DNA of 64,000 nucleotides from Pseudomonas sp. MAG733B (GTDB lineage: Bacteria; Pseudomonadota; Gammaproteobacteria; Pseudomonadales; Pseudomonadaceae). The stretch spans positions 5,208,001 through 5,272,000 of the forward strand of contig NZ_CP145732.1 of assembly GCF_036884845.1 (NCBI RefSeq), read 5' to 3'. A program made the translations under genes and the position numbers. This document shows, one piece after another, positions 10,001 to 16,996 of the stretch. The notes below the pieces were generated by a model, which saw only the letters and a list, made by a program, of their open reading frames with translations, was not told the DNA's origin and did not search any database. Positions within the stretch are counted from its first letter, which is position 1, and every line of letters starts with the position of its first letter.

Positions 10001-10298
10001 CCTCGACCTCCACCCGCAACAGTTGCTTGAGCAGCCCGGCGTAGTCCGCGGTCATCCCTTCAAGCGCATAACCTGTGGTGGTGATATCGAAGGGAGGATA
10101 GTCCGGGGCAGAGACGGCCAGCACCAACCGACCTTTTTGCCGCAGCCAGCGAGCGTCCGCCTTCGACAGTTTGACCGTCACCCCTTCCACATAGGAGCGT
10201 CCGAGCAAAGTCAGGGTTTGCGGCTCGGCGCTGGCACTCGCCCCCCACAGGCCAAGCCCCAGCACCAACAAGCAGTGCAGACAGCGCAGGGTTTTCAT
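7086..10298 (-). CDS. BvgS/EvgS-like unorthodox hybrid sensor kinase
   Basis: This 1070-residue inner-membrane kinase starts with a signal peptide (cleavage near 'ASASA|EP'). Two periplasmic solute-binding (SBP_bac_3, Venus-flytrap) domains follow at about residues 50-275 and 295-525, then one transmembrane helix (about 540-560) and a short coiled coil. HisKA has the phosphoacceptor His595 in 'ATMSHEIRTPMN'; the HATPase domain carries 'DSGIGI' and 'GSGLGLVIS'; the receiver has Asp885 in 'VITDCNMP'; and the C-terminal Hpt has His1016 in 'AHRIKGG'. Unlike BvgS there is no room for a PAS domain between membrane and HisKA. Its ATG directly abuts the stop of the LuxR-type regulator, with no good ribosome-binding site, which suggests coupled translation. 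The periplasmic ligand is unknown. Confidence 0.93.
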   Translation of the reverse strand: MKTLRCLHCLLVLGLGLWGASASAEPQTLTLLGRSYVEGVTVKLSKADARWLRQKGRLVLAVSAPDYPPFDITTTGYALEGMTADYAGLLKQLLRVEVEVRRYASRDEAVRALKQGAADLLGTANSYEAQDPQLQMSGAYAVDQPVLVTRTDSSQTLDPTLAGKRLAMLYHYLPEQNVQQFYPQAQVELFPSTLGAVGAVAFGQADVYLGDAISAHYLISKNYLNNVQLADFSPLESGRFAFAMARDNPALLRIVNKALSAITANEQMNILRRWGASGVSMPGTQSLQLSVAEQRWLDRHPRVSVAINENIPPITFIDSEGKFRGIGVDVLAKISLRTGLQFDIRSMQSVAEMMKAIKSGEVDVLAGIGLSSRREEDLLFTRAMLTSPTVLVTRVGPDSPKTLDDLAGKILALTQGNVGGEFIRQHYPLIRCVDAPLSADAMEMVAQGKAQGSINSLISARYLISRQYRDRLEVSSTVGTDPARSTLATSLDATELHSILDKALLSIPPEEIDALILPWRNDLMVEQSYWLRHRQSIFQAFAVAGALLLLAVAWIAWQRRHIRQRQQLLAQLQEAKDIADDANRAKTTFLATMSHEIRTPMNALIGMLELALKRADEGVTDRAAIEVASNAGQQLLALIGDILDIARIESGHLSLSPERANLQALVVSVCRVFEGLARQKNLQWRVEMDEHSDRDVLIDPTRFKQVLSNLLSNAIKFTDKGEVSLKLSVEPVSPERLAVSVRIEDSGIGISAFDQRRLFSPFEQAGNNPQSGRQGSGLGLVISRTLCEMMGGQLQLDSDLGRGTRLDITLELVALHPLPATATLPGQSQVKTRPLTILVVDDYPANRLLLSRQLSYLGHRVLLAEDGRQGFEQWREQAFDLVITDCNMPVVSGYELAGAIRDEERFGVEQPTVILGFTANAQPEEKIRCIEAGMDDCLFKPIRLIDLSGWLAARFSSEAPPSAEIDLSGLQQLAGADSELILQLLRDVAATNRDDRERLLHEHASGNSHGLQDLAHRIKGGAQMIRAHALVDCCEQLERACGEGDAALIDAAVDQLHQAMTRLDQRLEQG

Positions 10299-10925
10299 TC
10301 AGATCAAATTATTGCGTCGGGCAAGATCGCGCAGGTGCACCGACGACTCCACGTTGAGTTTTTCGGTCAAACGGGTTTTGTAGGTGCTGACGGTCTTGTG
10401 GCTCAAATGCATGATTTCAGCAATGGCCTTGTTGCTGATGCCTCGGGCCAGGTGCTGGAAGATCGTCAATTCGCGGTCCGACAGGTTGTCGATCAGCTGC
10501 TTTTCGCTGCGCTGCAACGAGCTCATCGACACCGAACTCGACGGGAGACGGGTGAAATACGTGTAGCCCCCCATAACGGCATGTACCGCCTTGTGCAGAT
10601 GCTGCAGATCGTTGGTCTTGGCGACGTAGGCCGAAGCACCGGCGCGCATGCAGCGATCCTGATAGAACATCGGCTCCTGGGAGGTGAAGACCACGACGCG
10701 ACACGGCACTTCACCTCCCTTGATCCGGGCCAGCACGTCCAGCCCGTCAAGGGACGGTATGTTCAAATCCAGTACCACCAGTTCCGGTTTGTGCTCGCGG
10801 ATCATCGGCAAGACTTCATTACCACTGGAGGCTTCGTAAATGCGCTTGTACCCCTCAAGCTTGAGGACGATTTTGACCGCGCCGCGAATCACCGGATGAT
10901 CGTCCACAATCAGCACTGACTTCAT
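10299..10925 (-). CDS. LuxR/NarL-family response regulator (BvgA/EvgA-like)
   Basis: This 208-residue regulator has a receiver domain at residues 1-120 (acidic pair 'IVDDHP', phosphoacceptor Asp53 in 'LVVLDLNIP', Lys in 'AYVAKTND') and a NarL-type helix-turn-helix at the C-terminus ('LSDRELTIFQHLARG', 'SNKAIAEIM', 'SHKTVSTYKTRL'). I start at 10925, with AGGGAG 6-9 bases upstream; the open frame to 11036 gives an unlikely extension. It is almost certainly phosphorylated by the adjacent four-domain kinase through the Hpt domain. Its own operon leader has a BvgA-like heptad palindrome (11511-11524). Confidence 0.93.
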   Translation of the reverse strand: MKSVLIVDDHPVIRGAVKIVLKLEGYKRIYEASSGNEVLPMIREHKPELVVLDLNIPSLDGLDVLARIKGGEVPCRVVVFTSQEPMFYQDRCMRAGASAYVAKTNDLQHLHKAVHAVMGGYTYFTRLPSSSVSMSSLQRSEKQLIDNLSDRELTIFQHLARGISNKAIAEIMHLSHKTVSTYKTRLTEKLNVESSVHLRDLARRNNLI

Positions 10926-11035
10926 GGCAACTCCCTGGGCAAACACACGACGACCGGGCAGCGACTGCCCGTGGGCAAGGCCCGAACCAAACGCAGTCGC
11001 TGCGCATAGACTCTTGCACGGAAAACCGCGTCGCA

Positions 11036-11449
11036 CTACCTGACAGAAATGACAGTGCCGACGAACGGTAGACGAGGATCAACCAGCGCCATCAAGCGCT
11101 GGATCGACGCGAAGTCAGGCAACAGGGCATGGCTCACCCGAACTTTCTGCTGCCCGCAGGCCGGGATCGGCGGCAGATCGGTCTGTTGGCCGTCATAGAT
11201 CAACACGCGGTCCAGTTGCCGGTTATCCAGGCAGAAATCCAGCAAATCCAGCTTTCCACCTGCCAGCGCAGCATTGACGACCAGCAGATCGAAAGGTTCG
11301 CAAGCGTACTCCACCAGAGTGAGCAGCTCTTCCAGGCTTTGCACCGGCGCTACCCGGAAGTAGTCGAGCTGGTTGAACAATCGCTCGATTTTCATCCGGT
11401 TAAAATGCTGTTCATCAGCAATCAGGATACGTAAGGACTTGTCGGACAA
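11036..11449 (-). CDS. Stand-alone degenerate receiver-like protein
   Basis: This 137-residue protein has the alternating pattern of a response-regulator receiver domain: 'LRILIADEQHFNRMKIERLF' at the N-terminus, then 'PFDLLVVNAAL', where the phosphoacceptor Asp is expected but Asn59 is found. It has no output domain. The start is TTG (11449), preceded by GGGGGC; an in-frame stop lies just upstream, so no earlier start is possible. The stop is 111 bases before the LuxR-type regulator with the same orientation, so it is probably the first gene of a three-gene operon with regulator and kinase. It may act as an unphosphorylatable partner or anti-adaptor. The function is inferred. Confidence 0.75.
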   Translation of the reverse strand: MSDKSLRILIADEQHFNRMKIERLFNQLDYFRVAPVQSLEELLTLVEYACEPFDLLVVNAALAGGKLDLLDFCLDNRQLDRVLIYDGQQTDLPPIPACGQQKVRVSHALLPDFASIQRLMALVDPRLPFVGTVISVR

Positions 11450-11510
11450 CGTGGCCCCCGGGTCAGATTAACGAGGGTGCAAGGCTACGGAAGACCCGCA
11501 GTGCTTTCTG

Positions 11511-11524
11511 TAGGACTTTTCCTA
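11511..11524. promoter_or_regulatory. Inverted heptad palindrome resembling a BvgA site
   Basis: TAGGACT-TTTCCTA consists of two head-to-head heptads; the right one equals the BvgA consensus heptad TTTCCTA and the left differs at two positions from its complement. It lies 62-75 bases upstream of the TTG start of the receiver-like gene, a suitable place for activation of this BvgAS-like operon by its own regulator. Confidence 0.45.
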
Positions 11525-11548
11525 AATGCCTCACACAACTGCCTACAA

Positions 11549-14251
11549 TCATTGCCAGCCAAACCGTCGGATGTAGAAACCCTTCACCGCCTGAGTCAGC
11601 CCCATGTACGCCAGCAGAATCACCGGCAGGAACACGAAGTAAAGCGACGGCAGCGCCTGCAATTTGAAGTAGTGCGCCAGCGGTCCCATCGGCAGGAAAA
11701 TCCCCACGGCCATGATGATCCCGGTCATCACCATCAACGGCATCGCCGCGCGGCTTTGCAGGAACGGCACCTTCGGTGTGCGGATCATGTGCACGATCAG
11801 TGTCTGGGTCAGCAGCCCGACCACGAACCAGCCGGACTGGAACAGCGTCTGGTGATCCGGGGTATTGGCGTCGAACACGTACCACATCAAGGCAAACGTG
11901 GTGATGTCGAAGATCGAGCTGATCGGTCCGAAAAACAGCATGAAGCGTCCGACGTCGCCCGGCTGCCAGCGCTGCGGTTGCTTGAGCATTTCGTCATCGA
12001 CGTTATCGAACGGGATGGCGATCTGGGAAATGTCGTAGAGCAGGTTCTGCACCAGCAGGTGCATCGGCAGCATTGGCAGGAACGGGATGAACGCGCTGGC
12101 CACCAGCACCGAGAACACGTTGCCGAAGTTGGAACTGGCGGTCATCTTGATGTACTTGAGCATGTTGGCGAAGGTCCGCCGACCTTCCAGCACGCCCTCC
12201 TCCAGCACCATCAGGCTCTTTTCCAGGAGGATGATGTCGGCCGCTTCCTTGGCGATGTCCACCGCGCTGTCCACGGAAATCCCGATGTCGGCGGTGCGCA
12301 GGGCCGGCGCGTCGTTGATGCCGTCGCCCATGAAGCCAACCACATGACCGTTGCCCTTGAGCAGGCGCACGATGCGTTCCTTGTGCGACGGGGTGAGTTT
12401 GGCGAAAACGTTTGTGGTCTCCACCGCCACCGCCAGTTCGGCGTCGCTCATGCGTTCGATGTCGTTGCCCATCAGCAGGCCTTGTTGCTCCAGCCCGACT
12501 TCGCGGCAGATCTTCGCGGTCACCAGTTCGTTGTCGCCGGTCAGCACTTTCACCGCCACGCCGTGCGCTGCCAATGCCTTGAGCGCCGGCGCGGTGCTTT
12601 CTTTTGGCGGATCAAGGAATGCCACGTAACCGATCAACGTCAGGGCCTGTTCATCAGCGAGGCTATAGGTGTCGCGACCCACGATCATCGGCCGTGCCGC
12701 CACGGCGACCACCCGCAGGCCTTCGGCGTTGAACACCGCAGTGACCTGACGAATCCGTGCCAGCAGTTCTTCACTCAACACTTCATCCACCACGCCGTGA
12801 CGCACGCGCGTGCACACCGCCAACACTTCTTCCACGGCACCTTTGCAGATCAACAGATGCGGTTGATCGCGCTCGGCGACCACCACCGACATGCGCCGAC
12901 GGGTGAAGTCGAACGGGATTTCGTCGACTTTGCGAAACGCTGTGCCGACTTTCAATTCACGATGGATTTCCACGTGTTCGAGCACCGCCACATCCAGCAG
13001 GTTTTTCAGGCCGGTCTGGTAGTAGCTGTTGAGGTAGGCCATTTCCAGCACGTCATCGGAATCGTTGCCCCAGACGTCGACGTTGCGCGCCAGGAAAATC
13101 CTGTCCTGGGTCAGCGTGCCGGTCTTGTCTGTGCACAGCACGTCCATGGCGCCGAAGTTCTGGATGGCGTCGAGACGCTTGACGATGACCTTCTTGCGCG
13201 ACAGGAATACCGCGCCCTTGGCCAGGGTCGAGGTGACGATCATCGGCAGCATTTCCGGGGTCAGGCCCACGGCAATCGACAGCGCGAACAGCAGCGCTTC
13301 GGTCCAGTCGCCCTTGGTGAAACCGTTGATGAACAGCACCAGCGGCGCCATGACGAACATGAAACGGATCAGCAGCCAACTGACTTTGTTGACCCCGGTC
13401 TGGAACGAAGTCGGAGCACGATCGGTGGCGCCAACGCGCTGGGCCAGCGCACCGAAATAAGTGCTGTTGCCGGTAGTGAGGATCACCGCCATAGCGGTGC
13501 CGGACACCACGTTGGTACCCATGAACAGGATGTTGTCCAGGTCCAGAGGATTGAGCGTGTTGCTGTCCTGCTGGCGCGGGAATTTTTCCACCGGCATCGA
13601 TTCGCCGGTCATGGCCGCCTGACTGACGAACAGGTCCTTGGCACTGAGCACCCGGCAATCGGCGGGAATCATGTCGCCAGCCGACAACACGATCAGGTCG
13701 CCCGGCACCAGTTGCTTGATCGGCAACTCACGACGGCCTTCGTCGCGACGCAGCACCGTGGCGGTGTTGCTGACCATCGCCTTGAGCGCATCGGCGGCCT
13801 GGTTGGATTTGCTTTCCTGCCAGAAGCGCAGCAGGGTCGAGAGCACCACCATGGAAAAAATAACGATGGCGGCTTTCATGTCTTCGGTCAGCCAGGAAAT
13901 GACCGCCAGCAGGGTCAGCAGCAAGTTGAACGGGTTCTTGTAGCAGTGCCATAGATGGGTCCACCACGCCAGCGTTTGTTCGTGCTCGACTTCATTGAGG
14001 CCGAATTGCCCGCGCAGAGCTTGGGCTTCCAGTTCGCTCAGGCCGTCGGTGTGACTGCCCAGCGTGTCCAGCAACAGGCCGGTGTCACTGCCGGCAGCAC
14101 TGACCAGGGTTTGCGCCAGGGTCGGCGGCACCTCACGGCTGACCGTGGTGTCGGTGAAGTTTTCCAGCAGCGCCAGGCGACGGAAGTGTCGGGCGATGTG
14201 GCGGGTGCGCAGGAATCCGGCGAAGAATTCTTTGAGCAGGGTCAGGTTCAT
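11549..14251 (-). CDS. mgtA: Magnesium-transporting P-type ATPase (MgtA/MgtB family)
   Basis: This 900-residue P3-type ATPase imports Mg2+ across the inner membrane. The N-terminal cytoplasmic segment is followed by paired helices around residues 95-145, the actuator motif 'MTGESMPVEK', phosphorylation site Asp375 in 'CTDKTGTLTQD', nucleotide-domain 'KGAVEEVL', hinge 'GDGINDAPALR', and six C-terminal helices ending near 'KGFYIRRFGWQ'. The length matches MgtA/MgtB. The start at 14251 has CTGGGGGAA upstream. A 500-base leader separates it from pvdA; it has hairpins and a possible leader peptide, as expected for a Mg2+-regulated gene, though no known riboswitch was recognised. MgtA and MgtB cannot be told apart by eye. 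Confidence 0.92.
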   Translation of the reverse strand: MNLTLLKEFFAGFLRTRHIARHFRRLALLENFTDTTVSREVPPTLAQTLVSAAGSDTGLLLDTLGSHTDGLSELEAQALRGQFGLNEVEHEQTLAWWTHLWHCYKNPFNLLLTLLAVISWLTEDMKAAIVIFSMVVLSTLLRFWQESKSNQAADALKAMVSNTATVLRRDEGRRELPIKQLVPGDLIVLSAGDMIPADCRVLSAKDLFVSQAAMTGESMPVEKFPRQQDSNTLNPLDLDNILFMGTNVVSGTAMAVILTTGNSTYFGALAQRVGATDRAPTSFQTGVNKVSWLLIRFMFVMAPLVLFINGFTKGDWTEALLFALSIAVGLTPEMLPMIVTSTLAKGAVFLSRKKVIVKRLDAIQNFGAMDVLCTDKTGTLTQDRIFLARNVDVWGNDSDDVLEMAYLNSYYQTGLKNLLDVAVLEHVEIHRELKVGTAFRKVDEIPFDFTRRRMSVVVAERDQPHLLICKGAVEEVLAVCTRVRHGVVDEVLSEELLARIRQVTAVFNAEGLRVVAVAARPMIVGRDTYSLADEQALTLIGYVAFLDPPKESTAPALKALAAHGVAVKVLTGDNELVTAKICREVGLEQQGLLMGNDIERMSDAELAVAVETTNVFAKLTPSHKERIVRLLKGNGHVVGFMGDGINDAPALRTADIGISVDSAVDIAKEAADIILLEKSLMVLEEGVLEGRRTFANMLKYIKMTASSNFGNVFSVLVASAFIPFLPMLPMHLLVQNLLYDISQIAIPFDNVDDEMLKQPQRWQPGDVGRFMLFFGPISSIFDITTFALMWYVFDANTPDHQTLFQSGWFVVGLLTQTLIVHMIRTPKVPFLQSRAAMPLMVMTGIIMAVGIFLPMGPLAHYFKLQALPSLYFVFLPVILLAYMGLTQAVKGFYIRRFGWQ

Positions 14252-14267
14252 GGCAGTTCCCCCAGGA

Positions 14268-14330
14268 TCAGCCGGGAAACCGTCGAGCAGGCGTGTCGGT
14301 GCGCCGCGATGACGACACAGGGTCGAACAT
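14268..14330 (-). CDS. Possible mgtA leader peptide (20 codons)
   Basis: A short frame reads MFDPVSSSRRTDTPARRFPG and stops 16 bases before the mgtA start. It has Asp-Pro and Asp-Thr-Pro segments and an Arg-rich tail, in general style like Salmonella mgtL (EPDPTP...RRR), where Pro- and acid-rich codons destabilise ribosomes at low Mg2+. There is no strong ribosome-binding site, so the call is tentative. Confidence 0.25.
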   Translation of the reverse strand: MFDPVSSSRRTDTPARRFPG

Positions 14331-14657
14331 CACGCACGGTTCAGCGTCGATGAGAAGGACGTCGGGACACGGACCGGGACCGGCCGTGATCGGGATGCCG
14401 CTGCTCGCTTTTACGGCGAGACAACGGCACAAAAAGTCTGCGCGTTATCTGGCCGAGGATGTGCCGGTTATCGAAACCGGCCGACTACTGTCACTCGAAC
14501 AAGTACCCACTGTGGGTCTCCGCTATTGATTGAAAACGCGCGAAGCTTACGCCCCGGTTTTTGCAGAGTAAACGCTGTGGCGGGGAATGGCTGGGGAAAT
14601 GCGGGGTTCTTCAGGGAGGGTTCAGTTTTCAAGACTTACATCGTTCTCAAGGGCCTC
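14331..14657. other. Long mgtA leader/intergenic region with hairpins, no gene supported
   Basis: No convincing coding frame is present on either strand. Visible structures are GCCGGTTATCGAAACCGGC at 14463-14481 (7-bp stem, 5-base loop) and a CTCGC/GCGAG hairpin near 14400 with an outer GCCG/CGGC pairing, preceded on the minus strand by TTTTTGT. These could be parts of the mgtA 5' leader RNA. The rest shows nothing recognisable. Confidence 0.4.
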
Positions 14658-14730
14658 TTCGCGAGCAAGCCCGCTCCCACATTTGACCTGTGTTCGCAGA
14701 TTAAGTGTGGGAGCGGGCTTGCTCGCGAAG
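14658..14730. repeat. REP-like inverted repeat pair
   Basis: TTCGCGAGCAAGCCCGCTCC and GGAGCGGGCTTGCTCGCGAA flank about 35 bases. It lies just downstream of the pvdA stop and separates the pyoverdine locus from mgtA. Confidence 0.88.
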
Positions 14731-14754
14731 GCGGCCTTATAGACGCCGAAAATC

Positions 14755-16092
14755 CTAGCTGGCAGTCGCCAACAACAAATCCACCACCGAACGACTGTGC
14801 CCACGGTTCTTGCCATGGTCATACAGCGACCCGGCAATTTCATCGGCGCGGATCGGCAGGATCGACAGCAGCGTATCGCTCAAGCCGTGGCTGGCCTGGC
14901 AGAAGCCCTGCATATAGATGCCGGCCTTGCAGCGTTCGTCGGTGATCAGTTTGTAGTTGCGGTCGACCTCGAAATCGCCCAGGTATTGCTCCAGTGGCGC
15001 GAGCAGTTTGCGGTGCATCTGGCGCTCGTAACCAGTGGCCAACACCACGGCGTCGTAGTGACGAACCGTCACTTCACCGGTGGCATTGTTGCGCACCGCC
15101 AGTTCGATGCCGCGCTCGGTGGCCGTGGCTTTTTCGATGGTGGTCAGGGTTCGGAACGCGTGACGGGCGATGCCCGAGACTTTCTGACGGTAGAAGATCC
15201 CGTAGATGCGTTCGATCAAATCGATGTCCACCACCGAGTAGTTGGTGTTGTGGTACTCGTTGACCAGACGCTCACGCTCGCTGCTCTCCTGCTGGAACAC
15301 CAGGTCGGTGAACTCCGGCGAGAACACTTCGTTGACGAACGGGCTGTCGTCCGCAGGCTTCAACGCCGAGCCGCGCAGGATCATGTCGACCTGAACCGAC
15401 GGGAAGCTGTCGTTGAGATCGATGAAGGCTTCCGCCGCACTCTGCCCGCCGCCAATAATCGCGATGCTCATCGGTTGGTTGTTCACGCACGGCTGCTTGG
15501 CCATCTGCGCCAGGTACTGCGAATGGTGGAACACCCGACCGTCATCCTTCAGCACCTTGAACGCTTCGGGAATGCGCGGCGTGCCGCCGGCGCTGACCAC
15601 CACGGAACGCGCGGTGCGCACGTGTTGATGGCCGGTCGCATCACGGGAAATGACCCGCAGCGCTTCGACTTGGTGGTTATGCAGCACCGGCTCGATGGTC
15701 AGCACTTCTTCGCCGTAGCGGCTTTGCCGTTCGAACTGCGCGGCGACCCAGCGCAGGTAGTCGTTGTACTCCATGCGGCACGGATAGAAAGTGCCCAGGT
15801 TGATGAAGTCCACCAGACGGCCGTGGGCCTTGAGGTAATTGACGAACGAATACGGGCTGGTCGGGTTGCGCAGGGTCACCAGGTCCTTGAGGAAGGAAAT
15901 CTGCAACTCGCTCTGGGTCGACAGGGTGTTGCCGTGCCAGCTGTAGTTGGCCTGCTTGTCGAGAAACAGTACATCCAGTTCGCCCTGGATCGGCCCGCGC
16001 TCTTGCAGAGCGATGGCCAGCGCCAGGTTCGAAGGGCCGAAACCGACGCCGATCAGGTCGTGAACGATGGGCGATGCAATTGCCTGTGTCAT
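14755..16092 (-). CDS. pvdA: L-ornithine N5-monooxygenase PvdA
   Basis: This 445-residue flavoprotein hydroxylates the side-chain nitrogen of L-ornithine, making the hydroxamate precursor of pyoverdine. The FAD-binding motif is 'GVGFGPSNLALA' (residues 15-26), the NADPH site is 'IAIIGGGQSAAEAF' near residue 211, and the C-terminal 'VLATGYE' is the family ATG motif. Length matches P. aeruginosa PvdA (about 443). A perfect iron-starvation box lies about 100 bases upstream, so transcription by the PvdS sigma factor is expected. It sits next to fpvI as in P. aeruginosa, but pvdQ does not follow; mgtA does. Confidence 0.95.
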   Translation of the reverse strand: MTQAIASPIVHDLIGVGFGPSNLALAIALQERGPIQGELDVLFLDKQANYSWHGNTLSTQSELQISFLKDLVTLRNPTSPYSFVNYLKAHGRLVDFINLGTFYPCRMEYNDYLRWVAAQFERQSRYGEEVLTIEPVLHNHQVEALRVISRDATGHQHVRTARSVVVSAGGTPRIPEAFKVLKDDGRVFHHSQYLAQMAKQPCVNNQPMSIAIIGGGQSAAEAFIDLNDSFPSVQVDMILRGSALKPADDSPFVNEVFSPEFTDLVFQQESSERERLVNEYHNTNYSVVDIDLIERIYGIFYRQKVSGIARHAFRTLTTIEKATATERGIELAVRNNATGEVTVRHYDAVVLATGYERQMHRKLLAPLEQYLGDFEVDRNYKLITDERCKAGIYMQGFCQASHGLSDTLLSILPIRADEIAGSLYDHGKNRGHSRSVVDLLLATAS

Positions 16093-16192
16093 TTCCAGTG
16101 TCCTCTGGATGAACCCCTCAACAATGGGGCAAGGAGAGCCTAAGTGACCTGACCGGCCTTGAGCAGGACAGTAGGTCGTCTGTTGAGTAGGA

Positions 16193-16216
16193 ACGAGGAC
16201 AGTGAAATAAAATTTA
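16193..16216 (-). promoter_or_regulatory. Iron-starvation box (PvdS promoter) of pvdA
   Basis: On the minus strand TAAAT-N16-CGT, a perfect match to the PvdS-dependent IS box, with CGT 101 bases before the pvdA start codon and in the right orientation. Confidence 0.82.
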
Positions 16217-16238
16217 ACAAGAAGGGATCAAAGGAGGA

Positions 16239-16721
16239 TCAATGCGCATCCCATTGCCGCACGCGCACCCGGCAATGCTTCATCGCGTTGACGATGTGTT
16301 TCTCGACCAGCGCCTTGGAAATGCCCAGGCGTTCAGCGATCTCCGGGTGCGACAGGCCTTCGATCTTGCGCAGCAGGAAACTCTCGCGGCACAGCCTTGG
16401 CAATTCCGCTAACGCACGCTGGAGCATGTCCAGGCGCTGACCATGATCGAGGCTGCTGAAAGGCGACGGGCAGAAATAGCGCTCTTCATTATCGAGCACG
16501 TCCAGCGACTCGACCTGACGCAAGGCATTGCGCCGGTGATCGTCGATCACCAGGTTCAGTGCCGTGCGATAAAGGAATGCCCGGGGCTGCTCGATCGGCG
16601 TCTCGCTGGAACGCTCCAGCACTCGCAGATAAGCGTCATGCACCACATCTTCGGCGACCTGACGGTTGCCGAGCTTGGCGTTCAGGAAACACACCAGCTC
16701 TCGATAGTAGTTTTCCAACAT
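16239..16721 (-). CDS. fpvI: ECF sigma factor FpvI
   Basis: This 160-residue ECF sigma factor has region 2 at residues 1-65 ('LGNRQVAEDVVHDAYLRVLE', 'PRAFLYRTALNLVIDDHRR') and region 4 at about 105-155 ('LPRLCRESFLLRKIEGLSHPEIAERLGISKALVEKHI'). Its size and position between pvdA and pvdR match FpvI, which directs fpvA transcription after ferripyoverdine binds FpvA. The alternative, PvdS, is about 187 residues and normally lies elsewhere. A Fur-box-like palindrome sits about 100 bases upstream on its strand. The gene for the cognate anti-sigma FpvR, which follows fpvI in P. aeruginosa, is absent here. The ribosome-binding site is poor (GGAG only 2 bases from ATG). Confidence 0.88.
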   Translation of the reverse strand: MLENYYRELVCFLNAKLGNRQVAEDVVHDAYLRVLERSSETPIEQPRAFLYRTALNLVIDDHRRNALRQVESLDVLDNEERYFCPSPFSSLDHGQRLDMLQRALAELPRLCRESFLLRKIEGLSHPEIAERLGISKALVEKHIVNAMKHCRVRVRQWDAH

Positions 16722-16814
16722 GACTCCGGCACGGGTGCGGTTTCTGTCCTTGAACCAGCTAATCGACCATAAAAACGGGCAATGGCACGATAGTGGCAGT
16801 TTGAGCTGCGTAAT

Positions 16815-16829
16815 TTATAGTAATTCTCA
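16815..16829 (-). promoter_or_regulatory. Fur-box-like palindrome upstream of fpvI
   Basis: Minus strand TGAGAATTACTATAA fits the 7-1-7 Fur consensus TGATAATnATTATCA at 12 of 14 positions. It lies about 95-110 bases upstream of the fpvI start within an A/T-rich stretch, as expected for iron repression of this sigma gene. Confidence 0.6.
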
Positions 16830-16905
16830 TATAGATTTAAAGTACTGCTTTGTGTTGCCCGACAAATAGTCATGGTCTACACGTGTAACCCCATATGTCC
16901 GGGCC

Positions 16906-16929
16906 TAAATTCCCCGGGTCTTTCAACGT
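16906..16929 (+). promoter_or_regulatory. Iron-starvation box (PvdS promoter) of pvdR-pvdT-opmQ
   Basis: TAAAT-N16-CGT, perfect consensus, with CGT 68 bases before the pvdR ATG. It is divergent from the fpvI control region. Confidence 0.82.
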
Positions 16930-16996
16930 ATAAAGGACAGCTCCCCGTCTTCCCGCCGCTGAACGACGGGCCGAAATCCTTTGGCCGGAACACTGC

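Noticed and set aside
10926..11036. 37-residue N-terminal extension of the LuxR-type regulator
   Set aside because: The receiver domain begins at the internal ATG, which has AGGGAG upstream; the extension has no such site.
11477..13954. 825-residue open frame on the plus strand
   Set aside because: It is fully antisense to the Mg2+ ATPase, which has all P-type motifs; its His/Gln/Arg-rich composition is typical of antisense frames in GC-rich DNA.
14293..14529. 78-residue plus-strand frame upstream of mgtA
   Set aside because: It has no ribosome-binding site, no recognisable family, and lies over leader hairpins.
14252..14657. M-box type Mg2+ riboswitch for mgtA
   Set aside because: None of the conserved M-box sequence could be recognised; only generic hairpins are seen.
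16239..16721. Sigma gene as pvdS
   Set aside because: Length (160 rather than about 187 residues) and position next to pvdA and pvdR fit fpvI better.
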